Part shown: positions 48,401-60,430 of the stretch, one piece after another
How the letters are laid out: every line of letters starts with the position of its first letter
Numbering within the stretch: position 1 is the first letter of the stretch
Translations under genes and position numbers: made by a program
Assembly (NCBI RefSeq): GCF_030272615.1
Contig: NC_081409.1
Span: 20,958,260 to 21,022,259, forward strand
Reading direction: 5' to 3'
DNA from: Cryptomeria japonica
Lineage: Eukaryota; Streptophyta; Pinopsida; Cupressales; Cupressaceae
Length of the DNA: 64,000 nucleotides
The notes under the pieces: model-generated
The model's input: only the letters and a program-made list of their open reading frames with translations
The model's database searches: none
Told to the model about the DNA's origin: nothing

Positions 48401-48564
48401 ACTGCACAAGTATTGAGAAAATTGGTGAAGCAAAGAATTCAGATGGTGAAATGATAGGATAGGCAGTCGGACTTGGATTGAGTTATGGTTTGGGATTCTC
48501 TATTGTGATTGGAGTATTGACTTTAAATAAGAGGGTGAAAAAGAGAGCCTTCGATATTTATTGA
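45498..48564 (+). pseudogene. LRR receptor-like protein (RLP), near full length
   Basis: Cell-surface receptor of the RLP class (extracellular LRRs, one membrane segment, no kinase). Such proteins act with partner kinases in defence or development. The ATG at 45498 is preferred over upstream frame sequence because it begins a signal peptide (hydrophobic VAFAIITISCWIFCF, then SSPAIA). Then come the N-terminal cap (ERNLLVDFEVAVVD, SSWHGFNCCTWRGVSC) and about 25-30 LRRs. Seven consecutive near-identical 24-residue repeats (IEGEIPSAIGN type) lie at about 46300-46760. A non-LRR island (near 47910-48020, KISWKGWDVEF) separates the last four LRRs. The membrane segment AVGLGLSYGLGFSIVIGVLTL (48463-48525) and a short basic tail (LNKRVKKRAF) follow. 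Damage: a one-base frameshift near 46770 (one extra base relative to the usual LSYNKLTGVIPPSLD context) and an in-frame TAG at 48460-48462, just before the membrane segment. Length (about 1020 codons) fits the family. Sequencing error could explain one of the two defects. Confidence 0.85.
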
Positions 48565-50680
48565 TGGGTGTATAAGAGGTTGATCGATGAAAGTAGATAC
48601 AACTGTATAGAGCCTTCGATATTGAAACCAGAGCTTATATCCTATATAGTTAGCTTCAAAATTTGGATCATAGTTCCTCTATGTATTCTCATCTCATATC
48701 TATCTTGTTGTTCATTCTTTTCATCCTATATCTACTGTATACAATTAAATTTAATAATTTTGTCATTTTTAGTCTAGATTACACACATCACTATCTCATT
48801 TTTTTTCAATTAAAGAACATAATCTCAACACCTAGCTCTCTTGTTTCGAACAATAATAAGGCCTATTTATGTTCCAATGTTACAAAAGGACCTTGAGATC
48901 TTTTTAGCTTAGAGGTCTCAAATCCCATTGCTTCAAAAATATTACTAAAATACCAAGGCCTCTACCTCCTAATGTTGAATATACAATTACCATTATAATA
49001 ATGTTACAGCATAAATATTTTATCCATCTACACATTATTAAAAAAAACTTTTGAATTGTAGTGTAAAAAATGATCAACAATAGTACTCTAATAAACTGCA
49101 AGATGATATCTTTTGTGTTCCAATTTAATTAGTACTAGCAAAATTGATTCCCACAAATAAGGTTCTTACCTAAATCTATGTAAACAACATACACCCCTAT
49201 GACCTATAACATTCTCTTCACCATTGATATCTAAAATTGTGGTGTCTATAGAGAATAGTGAGAGTTTATTGTGGAGGGATTATTCTTCTTATTCAAACCC
49301 CTAACGTGAATTTAATGGTTTGAATAAGGATGAAATACTTGTTATGAAATTTTGCATGCTCAACACTTGGAGCTTTTATGAATTGTGAAGGTTGCATAAG
49401 AAAAGACACGAATTACTTTCCCCCATGCACGAGTCAAAACAATTTAGGGTTACAGGAAGGAAAATTCAAAGACAATGACATGATGTATTCAGATAGAGTA
49501 GAATTTTTGTTTTCTAGAGTCTGAGGGTATCTATCGTTTTCTTGAAAATAGGCACAATTTATCTATATCTATTGTTTTGTAGGTTGCAAGTCCATTGGCT
49601 ATAGGATGAACTACTTACAATATTGTTGCTATAGTTGAATATAGTTTACTCTATTGCTGCAAGCCTGCAAGCTCAATTTGGACATCAGAGATAGTGTCTC
49701 TATGTTGTTGTTTTGTTGTTGGTTGTTGTTTCAGATATTGCTTTTCAAAATTCTTATTCTTAAACCAAATAAAAAATAATAATAATTTAATCTAACACGA
49801 TAAATTGTATGTTAACAAGAAATTAATTATAGATTAATTAATTGTGATAGTAATTGAAATGTGAGTATTTTGAAGTTAACATATGTTTTATGATCAAAGT
49901 TGATGTTGGCAAGTTTTGACACTTATCAAATTTGATGTTGGTAGTTTTGATTATAAATTAAAAAAATAATCTTACAATATGCTAGTATGTTCTAATTTTA
50001 TTCATATAATCCTATGAGAATGTGATAGTAATGTTGTATTGATTTTCTTAAGTAGATTTTTAGTATGAATTAGTTTAGATCAATATTAATTGATTAGATG
50101 ACTAAAAACGACTTAAGATTTGCCTTTCCATGCAACACCATAATGTGCAAATTACATTTCCCGTGCTTATCTCAACAACTAACAACTAACAACTACTTGG
50201 AAGGAAGTGGGATAAGTTTGGGGCAATTTGTTAAGGGGTTCAAAATAACAACTATAATTCTAAATTAGATTATCTCCAACGACGAATGTCAAGACATAGA
50301 TTATACACAAATTAATTCCAAATTATTTAAAATTCAAATAAAATTGAATTCAATGATACCATGGTGAATTCCCATAGTTTAAGCATTCATTGATGAATCC
50401 TTACAAAGTATGTAGCGGACTGTTCAGCGAGTGTTGAGGACTCTTCAAAGTATGATATATTAATATTAAAAAACATGTTTCCTACAAATTTAATCACAGC
50501 ACATGATTTTATTTTATGGGTAACAATCCTTATCGTGTAAGACGAAGAAAATTCAAAGTCATAGCGGAAAGAGATGATGCGCGTATTGTATGGCATTTAG
50601 CATTTGGCATTTTCTTTTTCTTATTGATTGTAAGCTGATGTGAGTGTCCGCATTAATTATAATAAAAGAACAAAACAGCA
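48565..50680. other. Spacer downstream of RLP gene, no gene seen
   Basis: AT-rich. The first few hundred bases may be 3' untranslated region or former coding tail of the receptor-like gene. No other recognisable frame, RNA gene or repeat family. Confidence 0.5.
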
Positions 50681-50689
50681 GTGTTAGGA

Positions 50690-51130
50690 CAATGGGTGAT
50701 GAACGGATCTATCTGTTTCAATAATAAAGAATGAAAATGATACGAAAATAATGTTTTACAAGGTTTTTAACTCAGTAGTTTTCGAGTCCATCGCTTTGAT
50801 TAGAAATTTTTTATGTTTTTTTTTGGGTATTGTAGAAGATTTGAATTTAACATTATTAGATGTGTGCAACATGAATTTTATCATTAAAACAAGTATGAGT
50901 TAACAAAAAAAATTATTTTTATAAAAATGAACATTTTATTTAGCATGTTATTTATTTTTATGAAAATGAACATTTTATTTCTAATTTTTTCTAAAGTCAA
51001 AACCTACCAAAACAAAATAGTAGTCTAAGGATGGTGTGTGATGAACCACTCTATTGTCTCAATGATAAAGAAAGAAAATGAAAAGAAAATAATGTTTTAC
51101 AAAGGTTTAATTTAGTAGTTTTTGAGTCCA
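50690..51130. repeat. Direct repeat, ~100 bp, 340 bp apart
   Basis: GTGATGAAC--ATCTATTGT-TCAAT-ATAAAGAA continuing to AAATAATGTTTTACAA and GTAGTTTT-GAGTCCA occurs at about 50695-50792 and 51037-51130. Confidence 0.75.
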
Positions 51131-51299
51131 ATATAATCATTTATATTTGAGAAGCACTCATTTGAAAGGATGTCACTTTTATGATTATTTTTTATGCTTA
51201 ATAAGATGAAATATTACATTTTTTCTTATTCAATTATAATAATGTATTATTTTAATTCAAACATATTTAATCATGCAATTTTTTTAAATAATTTTCTTT

Positions 51300-52260
51300 T
51301 TTATTTCTTCTAAATAGAAAACTTCCCAAATCATTTATGAAAAATATAATACAAAATTTTAGGTGATGTTTCCATTGGTGAAGCATTCCTTCAGTCCTTG
51401 CCTATCCAATACAAGTATTACTTTGTCTCAAAATTTAAAATGATATTTAGTGAGGTAAAAAATTGAAACTTTGTTATCCATCTATTAATAGCACTACTTT
51501 GTATCAAATGCATTTAACCATAGTTTTTTATTCAAAATAAAGAAAAATTTACTCTAAAGACAAAACCTACTAGATAGTAGTAGAAAATTTCATGTAATCC
51601 TTATAGGAGTGAAACATTGAAACTTTCCTTACCCATCTAGTACTAGTACCTCATTGCCTCAAATTTGTTGGCGATGTTTGTAGGATTGGAAGCATTGAAA
51701 ATTTTCTTACCCATCCATTACTATCCAAATTAAAATCTAAGGTGAGATTTACATTGGTCAAGAATTTGAAATTTTTAACCCATCTACCACTTTAACTCAA
51801 ATGCACTTAGTTATGAAGTTACTTTAAAAATCAAGGACACTTAACCTTCCTCTAAAGTCAAAATATATTAAACCATTTTAAAAAATGTATTACAATATTT
51901 TAGGTAATGTTTACAATGGTCAAGCATTGGAATTTTGGTTACCTATTCATTATTGGTACTAATTTGATTCAATTGTGTTTAATCATGGATTTTCCTTCAA
52001 AATAAATAACACTTTAACTTTTCTCTATTGACAAAATTGACCAAATCAATTTAAGAAAATGTAGTACAAAATTCTAGGTTATGCTTAAATGAGATATGTA
52101 TTCAAAATTTTGTTAACCTTCCATTAGTAGTAGTACTTTGAATCAAATACATTTAATCATGGAGTTCACTTCAAAATCAAGAATACAATTTTCCACTAAA
52201 GACAATACTTAGAAAACCAGTTTAAAAAATATACAAAAGTTAAGGTGGTAACAAATTAGT
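51300..52260. repeat. Degenerate tandem repeat, ~170 bp
   Basis: The phrase TAGGTGATGTTT-CATTGG recurs in diverged form near 51360, 51671, 51739, 51901 and 52076. It is each time followed by an 'ACCCATCTA-TA-TA' stretch and a 'TCAAATGCATTTAATCATG' stretch. Highly decayed and non-coding. Confidence 0.6.
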
Positions 52261-52749
52261 GCCCATGTAGTAATAATACTGTTCCAACTCAAAATTTTAG
52301 CTAATATTTATTTTATTGCAACAATCCAAGAAGTACATTACAAAGGAGCAATGTTGTTAATATACAACCAAAGAAGAAGAGTCAACAATACCACTAAAGG
52401 TTGCCCAAATAATATAACAAGCCTTCAAAATGAAATGAACGTTACAACTAGCCAAAGGTCTATAGAAAGAGATGTTCAAAACTACATAGCAAGACAAATT
52501 TAATTTTTTTTTTTTTAAATTGTACCTAAATAGATAGGTTACAATATCTTTATGTCACTAAAGAATTTGGTTCTTAATCTTGTCCAAAAAAAGGGTTGTT
52601 TTTATCTCAATCCTTGGTGAGTTCCTCCAATTTAAAATAAAGGGAGACAATTTGAACAATATGTCAGCATAAAAATTTAGCATTTATGCTTGTGGATGAA
52701 TTGATTAGAAAAGATAGCCAAAGATTTTAGGAGATTTTAATTTTGGCCA

Positions 52750-53974
52750 AAGATGCAGACTGATATTAGAAAGTTTGTAGAGAGTTTTAATGTGTGTCAG
52801 AGAGAAAATGAGGTCTCAACTAATCCACGACTATGCCAACCTTTGCCTATACCGAGTAGACCATGGGAAAGTTTGAGTATGGACTTTGTGATGGGATTAC
52901 CCAAGATAAAGACAGATCATGATAGTGTGTTTGTTGTGGTAGATAACTTCAGTAAGATGGCTCACTTTATTCTTTGTGAAACCATAAATGATGCTAGCTA
53001 TATTGCAGGATTGTTTTTCAGAGAGATTATTAGAATCCATGGGTTGCCTTTGAGTATTGTATCTGACTGGGACAACATGTTTGTAGGTAATTTTTTGGAG
53101 AACCTCATGGAAAAGGTTGGGCACAGATCTATCTTTTATCTCAGCCTATCACCCTTAGACTAATGGCCAAACTAAAGTTGTGAATAAATCATTAGGAAAT
53201 CTTCTTAGATGTTTGAAAAAGGATCATGGCAGTAGCTGGGATGTGGTGATACCTCAGGCAAAGTATGCCTATAATGATTCCACAAACAGAAGTACAGGTT
53301 TGAGTCCTTTTGAGATTGTGTATGGTAATCATCCAAGAGGAGTTTTTGAATTGAGAGATGTACATGGGTTGGACAAGAGGAGTGGACATGTTGATGAATT
53401 TGCAGAGGCTGTGAAAGAGGTGCATCAACAAGTCAGAGATACCTTACAATAGAACAACCAAAAGGTTAAAGTAAGAATGGATTAGAGAAGAAGAGATGTG
53501 TAGTACCAAGTGGGTGACATGGTCATGGTTCATCTTAGCAAGGATAGGTTGCCCAAGGGAAGCCATAGCAAGTTAATGATGAGAAGAATTAGACCTTGTA
53601 AAATTTTGGCTAAATATGGTCCTAATGCTTACAAAATTGAACTCCCTGATGATATTGCCATTTCACCTATATTTAATGTGTCTGATCTAACAGTGTATAG
53701 GAGTCCTACTGCAGGTGAATCTGTTCAGAAAAACTTGAAGAATGGATAAAGCACTTACCACCTAAGGATCTGCCTAAGATGAAATGCATTTTGGATAGCA
53801 GGGAGGTCAAGAAAACAAGGCACAAGACCTATTTTGAGCACTTAGTTAAATGGTGGGGCCTTCTTGACTTATAAGATACATGGATGCTGGAGGAAGATAT
53901 CAAAAAGCAGGGTGTTGATTTCAAGCAGTTGGTCTCTAAGAGGACTTGAGACAAATTTCACCCAGGGAGTATGG
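52750..53974 (+). mobile_element. Ty3/gypsy chromovirus fossil, 3' part of pol
   Basis: Integrase sequence in the gypsy arrangement: the end of the zinc-binding part (FNVCQREN), then the core with MDFVMGLP and VVDNFSKMAHF, and IHGLPLSIVSD. The C-terminal region (DMVMVHLSKDRLP, LLAKYGPNAYKI-like) follows, and then a chromodomain-like stretch near 53790-53900. The 5' part (LTR, gag, protease, reverse transcriptase) is absent. Broken, with a few breaks in the remaining frame. The copia element at 53975-59990 is inserted near its 3' coding end, and gypsy sequence resumes at 59991 for a short distance. Confidence 0.8.
53970..53974 (+). repeat. Target-site duplication, left (TATGG)
   Basis: TATGG directly precedes the 5' LTR and recurs directly after the 3' LTR at 59991-59995. 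Confidence 0.9.
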
Positions 53975-54869
53975 TGTTGAGAAAAATGGTGTCTCAACCT
54001 TGCATTTATGTGAGGTTGCTATTTATAGTAAGTTTTCATTTGAGCATAAAATGGTGCGAAACTCTCCCTGAAGCTTCTGGTTGGTTAGATATGCATTCCG
54101 GTAAAGTTGCGTCGCAAGGTCACAGCTAGTTTTGAAGATATTAAAGTTTTCATCTTGGAGGGGTGCAATAAAATGTTTAAACTTAATTTTGGGGACTTTA
54201 GAGGCTCCGAAATGCCCTGAAAAGTGGCTGTAACCGGTGATGCTGGTTATGAGGTGATAGAGCACTTTGCGAGCTTTCTGGTGCTTCAAACGGTTCGTCA
54301 ATTGGACACCCAGTTCTCAAGTTATGGCCTCCGGAAGTTTGTACTCCTGAAATAGGAAAAATAATTTGTATCAGATACATAAATGAGCTGTAAAAAGGGA
54401 GCGACACATGTTGATGTGTGCTTTAACATGTCATAGGGCATCTAGAAGGGAGATAAGGTCAGCTACACCCTATTGGGTGGTTTTAGCCCATGGTTTTGTA
54501 ATACCGTTTGACGGTTTCTTGTATTGTATCTCCTATTTATGAGGTGTGTGAGATAGAGGTTGTGTGTGAGAGTCCTATGGCTATTGAGTTGCCTCTGAAT
54601 CTCTGATTAATGGTACTTCTGTGAAGAGATTTCTCTGCAAGTATGTTGTAATTTGTTTTTGATTGCTGAATAATATATTGAGCTGCTTTTGGAGGGTGGG
54701 GTTTTTCTCCCGAAAGGGTTTTCCCCGCATAAATCATTGTGTTGTGGTATGAATGTTATTATATCTATTTCTATTTTCTGTAACTGTTGTAATGATCTGA
54801 AAATTTTTTGCATTACCCTCCTCTCAAGGTTAGTGTAGGAAGTTGTTTCCGCTACTTAACTTCCTTACA
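53975..54869 (+). repeat. Copia 5' LTR
   Basis: Begins TGTTGAG and ends CTTCCTTACA. Matches 59097-59990 along its whole length. Promoter and poly-A signals are expected in it but were not individually identified. Confidence 0.95.
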
Positions 54870-54871
54870 AG

Positions 54872-54883
54872 TGGTATCAGAGC
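54872..54883 (+). other. Copia primer-binding site
   Basis: TGGTATCAGAGC, the usual complement of the initiator methionine tRNA 3' end in plant copia elements, two bases after the LTR. Confidence 0.95.
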
Positions 54884-54993
54884 TTGATCACCTTTGGTTT
54901 CAATTGTGGGCAGTTGGGTTTTTTGAACTAATCCAGATTTGAGTGGGAGCTTGTGCAGAAGACACTTTTTGATCTTGTTGCAGGAATATTCAG

Positions 54994-57900
54994 ATGGTGA
55001 GTTCGTCAGGGAGAATAGAGGTGGAGAAATTTAATGGAAGTAATTTTGAGATGTGGAAGTTGAAGATGGAAGATCTGCTAATAGATTGAGATCTTTGGGA
55101 TGCTATTGATGCGAATGTCAAAAGGCCGTCAGATCCTACTACGGCAGCTCAGTATGATGTTATGGACCAAAAAGCCAAGGGTCTAATCAGACTGTGCCTG
55201 GCAGACTCTGTTCTAATCAATGTCCATGAAGAAAACTCTGCAAAGAAGCTATGGACTAAGCTTGGTGAGATGTATCAAGTGAAATCTTTATTAAATCAAA
55301 TTTTCTTAAGAAAGAAATTTTATTCCTTGAAGATGGAAGAGGGTGGACGAATTGCAGACCACCTGGAAGCATTCAATATGTTGGTGGCTCAATTAGTATC
55401 TGTCGGTGTTAAGATGGACGAGGAGGAAAAATGTCAGATCTTGCTTTGCTCTTTGCCTGATTCGTGGGATTCTCTTGTTATGGCTATCGGTAGTACTTCT
55501 GTTGTTTTGAAATCTGAAGACGTGGTGGGTGCCCTACTTGGTGAAGAGATGCGAAGGAAGGTATCCATCAGTTCAAAGGAAGCCCTAACCGTTCGTGGAA
55601 GACCTAAGGAGAAAGGCAAGAAGAATGAGAAGCACGACAAGTCCAAATCCAAAGGGAGATCGAAATCTCCTGGAAAGTCCAAAGTCATTTGCTGGAATTG
55701 CGGTAAACTGGGTCACATCCATAAGGACTACAAAGAAGATAAGAAGAAGAAGAAAAAGAAAAAGTTTGATTCTGATTCTGAGTCCGATAAGGAAGATGGC
55801 GATGCATTTATTGCGGCTTTGGCGACTCATGCAGGTAATGATGCCTGGCTAATTGACTCAGGTGCATCTTTTCATATGACTTCCAATAGAGATTGGTTTT
55901 CTGAATATGAAGTATTTAATGGAGGTAAGGTGTACTTGGGTGATGATTCACCTCTAGACATTGTTGGTCGAGGTAAAGTTAGAATCAGGTTTTCTGATGG
56001 TAGAATAAAAAGGATTAATGGTGTGCTGCATATCCCTGGATTAAAATGAAACCTGTTATCTGTGAGAAAACTAATAGATGCAGGTGTGCAGGTAGTCTTT
56101 TCTGGAACAGGATGTAAGATGATTAAGGGTGCTATGGTAGTTGCTAGAGGTGTCAGGTTTGGCACTTTGTATAAGCTTGAAGCATACACTATTGAGTGTA
56201 ATAGCACTTCTGTAAAAAGTAAATCTGTGGATACTTCACTGGAAGATTTGAAGGTTTCACCTTCAGCAGATGGAAATGGTTTTTGGGTACCTAAGGGTGC
56301 TCTTTCATCTGAAGCAAAGTTACCTGCAGAGAAGACTATGTTATGGCACCAGAGACTTGGCCACATTGGAGAAAAGGGTCTAAGGACCTTGAAAAATAAA
56401 AATCTTGTTGAAGGTTTGAATGATTGTAATCTTGACTTTGATTTCTGTGAGCATTGCATTTATGGAAAACAAAACCGCATTCAGTTTTATTCGAGTTCTC
56501 ATAAAACTTGTGGTGTTTTGGATCTTATCCATTCTGATGTGTTTGGTCCAGTAGATGTCTCTTCGATTGGAAAATCCACATATTATGTTTCATTTATTGA
56601 TGATTTTAGTAGAAGGACATGGGTATATTTTCTAAAGAGTAAATCTGAAGTTTTTAGTCGTTTTAAAGAATTTAAAGTAATGGTTGAGTTGCAGAATGGA
56701 AAGAAAATAAAATGTTTGAGAACTGATAATGGCGGTGAGTTTTGCTCTAATGATTTTGATAGATTCTGTAAAGACTGTGGAATTAATAGGCAGAAGACAA
56801 CTCCGTATTCTCCACAGCAGAATGGAGTTGCAGAAAGAATGAATAGGACACTGATGGAGAAGGCTAGGAGTATGTTGAGTGGTGCTGGACTTGAACAAAA
56901 GTTTTGGGCTGAAGCTGTTGCCACTGCTTGCTACCTGATTAACAGGTCTCCTACATCAGCTCTTGTTGACAAAATGCCTATGGAAGCATGGTCAGGTCAG
57001 AAGCCTTCATTGAGACATCTTAGAGTTTTTGGTTGTGAGGCATATGCACATGTGCCAAAGGAGAAGCGAACAAAGTTGGAGAACAAGGCTGTGAAATGTA
57101 TCTTCATCGGGTATAGTTATGGTGTGAAAGGATACAAGCTTTGGGACCCTGTTGCACAAAAGGTAATTCACAGTAGAAGTGTTATTTTTAGAGAAATTAA
57201 GTCTCCTTCTGTTACATTGCAGCCAGAATAGACTAAAAAAGAAGATGTGATTCAACTTCCTTCTACACCTGAAAGAGTTGAATTGAGACCCCTAGATAGG
57301 CAAGAATTTGAGGAGAGCTCGTCTAGCTCTGAATCTTCAGAAGAGGAGGAAGAACCTCCAACTCAGCTTGTTCGAAGGTCTACAAGACATAGACAACCAC
57401 CTGAAAGGTATTCACCTAATGATTGGAGATGTATTTTTGCTCTGAATACTAGTGTGGATGAACCGAAATCTGTAGAAGAGACATTAGGTATGAATGATGC
57501 AGAATCCTGGAAGATTGCTATGGAGGAAGAAATGGCAGCTTTGAAAAAGAATGATACATGGGATCTTGTACCATTGCCTAAAGGACGAAAACCTATTGGT
57601 TGTAAATGGGTGTTCAAGAAAAAGATTGATTCAGATGGAAGCATTGAGAAGTATAAAGCAAGGTTGGTTGCAAAAGGCTACTCTCAGGTTGAGGGTGTTG
57701 ATTACGGTGAGATATTTTCTCCTGTTGCAAAAATGACGTCCATTAGATTTTTGCTTTCTATTGATACTGCTTATGATTTAGAGGTTGAGCAAATGGATGT
57801 GAAAACTGATTTTCTTCATGGTTATTTGGAGGAAGATATTTATATGACACAACCGGAGCACTATGTGGTGAAAGGCAAAAGTAATTTGGTCTGTAAGTTG

Positions 57901-59040
57901 AAGAAATCTTTGTATGGCCTCAAACAAAGTCCTGGGATGTGGTACCAGAAATTTGATACATATGTGTTGAGTTTGGGATTTGAACGTTCTAAATCAGATC
58001 ACTGTGTTTATTATAAATTTTATGGTGATCATTTCTTATTCATTGCATTGTATGTTGATGATATGTTATTCATTGGTAAAGGGAAAGGTATGATTTCAAA
58101 ACTGAAGTCTCAGCTCGCTGCTAAATTTGAAATGAAAGATCTTGGTGCAGCAAAGCACATTCTTGGGATGGAAATTAGAAGAGATAGGGTGAACAGAAAG
58201 CTATGGCTAGGCCAGAGTAAGTATGTGAATTCAGTGTTACAGAGGTTCAACATGCAGAATTGTAGACCATTGAGTGTTCCTTTTACAGTTGGAACGAAAC
58301 TATCTATTTCAGATTGTCCTACATCCCCATTGGAGATGGAAGACATGAGCAGAGTGCCTTACCAGAGTGCGGTTGGAAGCTTGATGTATGCTATGGTCTG
58401 TACTAGACCAGACATTGCCCAAGCAGTGGGAGTACTTTCTAGATATATGTCTAATCCTGGTAGAGTTCATTGGGATGCAGTCAAAAGAGTCTTCAGATAT
58501 TTGAAGGGTACTTCAGAGTATTCTTTGTGTTATCATGGTAATTCAGTTGGAGACATGACTTCCCTTGATATCCATGGTTATGTGGATTCAGATTGGGCAG
58601 GTGATATTGATAGCAGAAGATCCACCAGTGCTTATGTGTTTACTTTGTTTGGTGGTGCAATTAGTTGGATGAGTAAGCGATAGGCTGTGGTTGCTTTATC
58701 CACTACTGAAGCAGAGTATATGGCAGCTACTCATGCTTGTAAAGAGGCCATTTGGCTTAAGAGACTGTGTTCAGATATTGGAACAAAACAAGGTACAGTG
58801 ACAGTTTACTGTGACAGTCAGAGTGCAATCAGCCTAGCTAAGAACCCGACATTTCATGCCCGGACCAAACATATTGATGTTCAGTATCATTTTGTTAGAG
58901 ATATGGTCGAAGATGGTAGGGTGAAGCTGGTTAAGGTGGAAACTTTGATGAATGTTGCAGATGCTTTAACTAAGGCTGTGAGCACAGAGAAGTTCAGATG
59001 GTGTTCAGAGTCTATGGGCCTTGTGGCCCCTAGCAATTGA
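54994..59040 (+). pseudogene. Copia gag-pol region
   Basis: Order along the region: Gag (UBN2-like) with a Lys/Ser-rich part and a zinc knuckle (ICWNCGKLGHI, near 55690); aspartic protease (WLIDSGASFHMTS, near 55850); integrase, with HHCC-type GAG pre-integrase sequence (WHQRLGHIGEKGL, near 56345), the catalytic core (LIHSDVFGP, FIDDFSRRTWVYF, TDNGGEF, PQQNGVAERMNRTL) and VFGCEAYAHVP; reverse transcriptase (WKIAMEEEMAAL, GCKWVFKKK, YGLKQSPGMWYQ, the catalytic LYVDDM near 58050); RNase H (DSDWAGDIDSRRSTSAYVF to the end). Translation products would be capsid and replication enzymes of a virus-like particle. The frame has about four breaks. Confidence 0.9.
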
Positions 59041-59082
59041 TTCATTGTGTTGACATTCCCTTCCGCTCCTACAAGGTGTTTG

Positions 59083-59096
59083 ACAAGTGGGAGATT
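59083..59096 (+). other. Copia polypurine tract
   Basis: A purine-rich stretch (AAGTGGGAGA) lies immediately before the 3' LTR, at the expected place for plus-strand priming. Confidence 0.75.
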
Positions 59097-59990
59097 TGTT
59101 GAGAAAAATGGTGTCTCAACCTTGCATTTATGAGAGGTTACTATTTACAGTAAGTTTTCATTTGAGCACGAAATGGTGCAAAACTCTCCCTGAAGCTTTT
59201 GGTTGGTTAGATAAGCATTCCAGTAAAGTTGCGTCGCAAGGTCACAGCTAGTTTTGAAGATATTAAAGTTTTTATCTTGGAGGGGTGCAATAAAATGTTT
59301 AAACTTAATTTTGGGGACTTTAGAGGCTCTGAAATGCCCTGAAAAGTGGCCTTAACCGGCGAAGTGGTTACGAGGTGATAGAGCACTTCGTGAGCTTTCC
59401 GAAACTTCAAACGGTTCGTCAATCGAACACCCGGTTCTCAAGTTATGGCCTCCGGAAGTTTGTACTCCTGAAATAGGAAAAATAATTTGTATCGGATACA
59501 TAAATGAGCTGTAAAAAGGGAGAGACACGTGTTGATGTGTGCTTTAACATTTCATAGGGCATCTAGAAGGGAGATAAGGTCGGCTACACCTTATTGGGTG
59601 GTTTTAGCCCATGGTTTTGTAATACCATTTGACGGTTTCTTGTATTGTATCTCCTATTTATGAGGTGTGTGAGATAGAGGTTGTGTGTGAGAGTCCTATG
59701 GCTATTGAGTTGCCTTTGAATCTCTGATTAATGGTACTCCTGTGAAGAGCTTTCTCTGCAAGTATGTTGTAATATATTTTTGATTGCTGAATAATATATT
59801 GAGCTGCTTTTGGAGGGTGGGGTTTTTCTCCCGAAAGGGTTTTCCCCACGTAAATCATTGTGTTGTGGTATGAATGTTATTATATCTATTTCTATTTTAT
59901 GTAACTGTTGTAATGATCTGAAAAAGTTTTGCATTACCCTCCTCTCAAGGTTAGTGTAGGAAGTTGTTTCCGCTACTTAACTTCCTTACA
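59097..59990 (+). repeat. Copia 3' LTR
   Basis: Begins TGTTGAG and ends CTTCCTTACA. Pairs with 53975-54869 and is followed by the TATGG target-site duplication. Confidence 0.95.
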
Positions 59991-60066
59991 TATGGTGCAG
60001 GAGCACCTACCTATGAGGACATGAACCAAGAACAAGATGATTTATTATCCTAGAATGAATGTAATA
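59991..60066 (+). mobile_element. Continuation of the chromovirus fossil after copia
   Basis: After the target-site duplication the sequence of the interrupted gypsy element resumes, with an acidic coding-like end and then a stop. The SINE described next lies directly beyond. The gypsy 3' LTR was not recognised. Confidence 0.55.
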
Positions 60067-60430
60067 AGACCGCATGGGTCCTTTTTTTGTATTAAGTATC
60101 ATAGAACAATTACAAACTTATTACAATTATCAGCTCCTTTCGAGCCAGCTTTTTACAAATACTAGCTTCTTTTGAGCACAAATACAAGCTCCTTTCGAAC
60201 ACCAAACTAGAAACAAAAATAGGAAGACCAAGGGTCACAACTTAGAAATCCAGTTTAAACAATGTGACAAATACAACCAATGGAAGACCAAGAGTCACAA
60301 CTTTGAATTCCACAAAGATGTCCCTCTTGGGAGTTGAACTTGGGTCTCCACATTGAGAAATCAATGCTTTAACCAACTAAGCTCAACCCCCTAGACCCTA
60401 TGGGTCCCTTTTGTAATTAAATATCCTAGG
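60067..60430 (-). repeat. tRNA-derived SINE with flanking direct repeats
   Basis: On the minus strand the head has A-box TTGAGCTTAGTTGG (60373-60386) and B-box AAGTTCAACTCCC (about 60331-60343) at tRNA-like spacing. The body runs leftwards to a T-run on the plus strand (near 60082-60088), which is the A tail. Flanks AGACCGCATGGGTCC (60067) and AGACCCTATGGGTCC (60393) match at 13 of 15 positions, consistent with a long target-site duplication. Similarity between the flanks goes on for about 20 more bases, so an older local duplication may also be involved. Confidence 0.75.

Larger units (their letters stand above)
53975..59990 (+). mobile_element. Ty1/copia retrotransposon (Tork/Tnt1-like), complete in structure
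   Basis: 6016 bp: two LTRs of about 895 bp, tRNA-Met primer-binding site, gag-protease-integrase-RT-RNase H order (copia order), polypurine tract, and a 5-bp target-site duplication TATGG. The lineage call rests on resemblance to Tnt1-94 motifs (for example YKLWDP and MVCTRPDIAQAVGVLSRY). The coding region carries about four breaks, so it looks non-autonomous. A hand comparison of the LTRs gives about 40-45 differences (near 5 percent). At slow gymnosperm substitution rates this means an insertion of the order of ten million years, with wide error. Confidence 0.95.

Noticed and set aside
55434-56924. Several minus-strand frames of 80-195 codons
   Set aside because: Antisense shadows of the copia gag-pol region.
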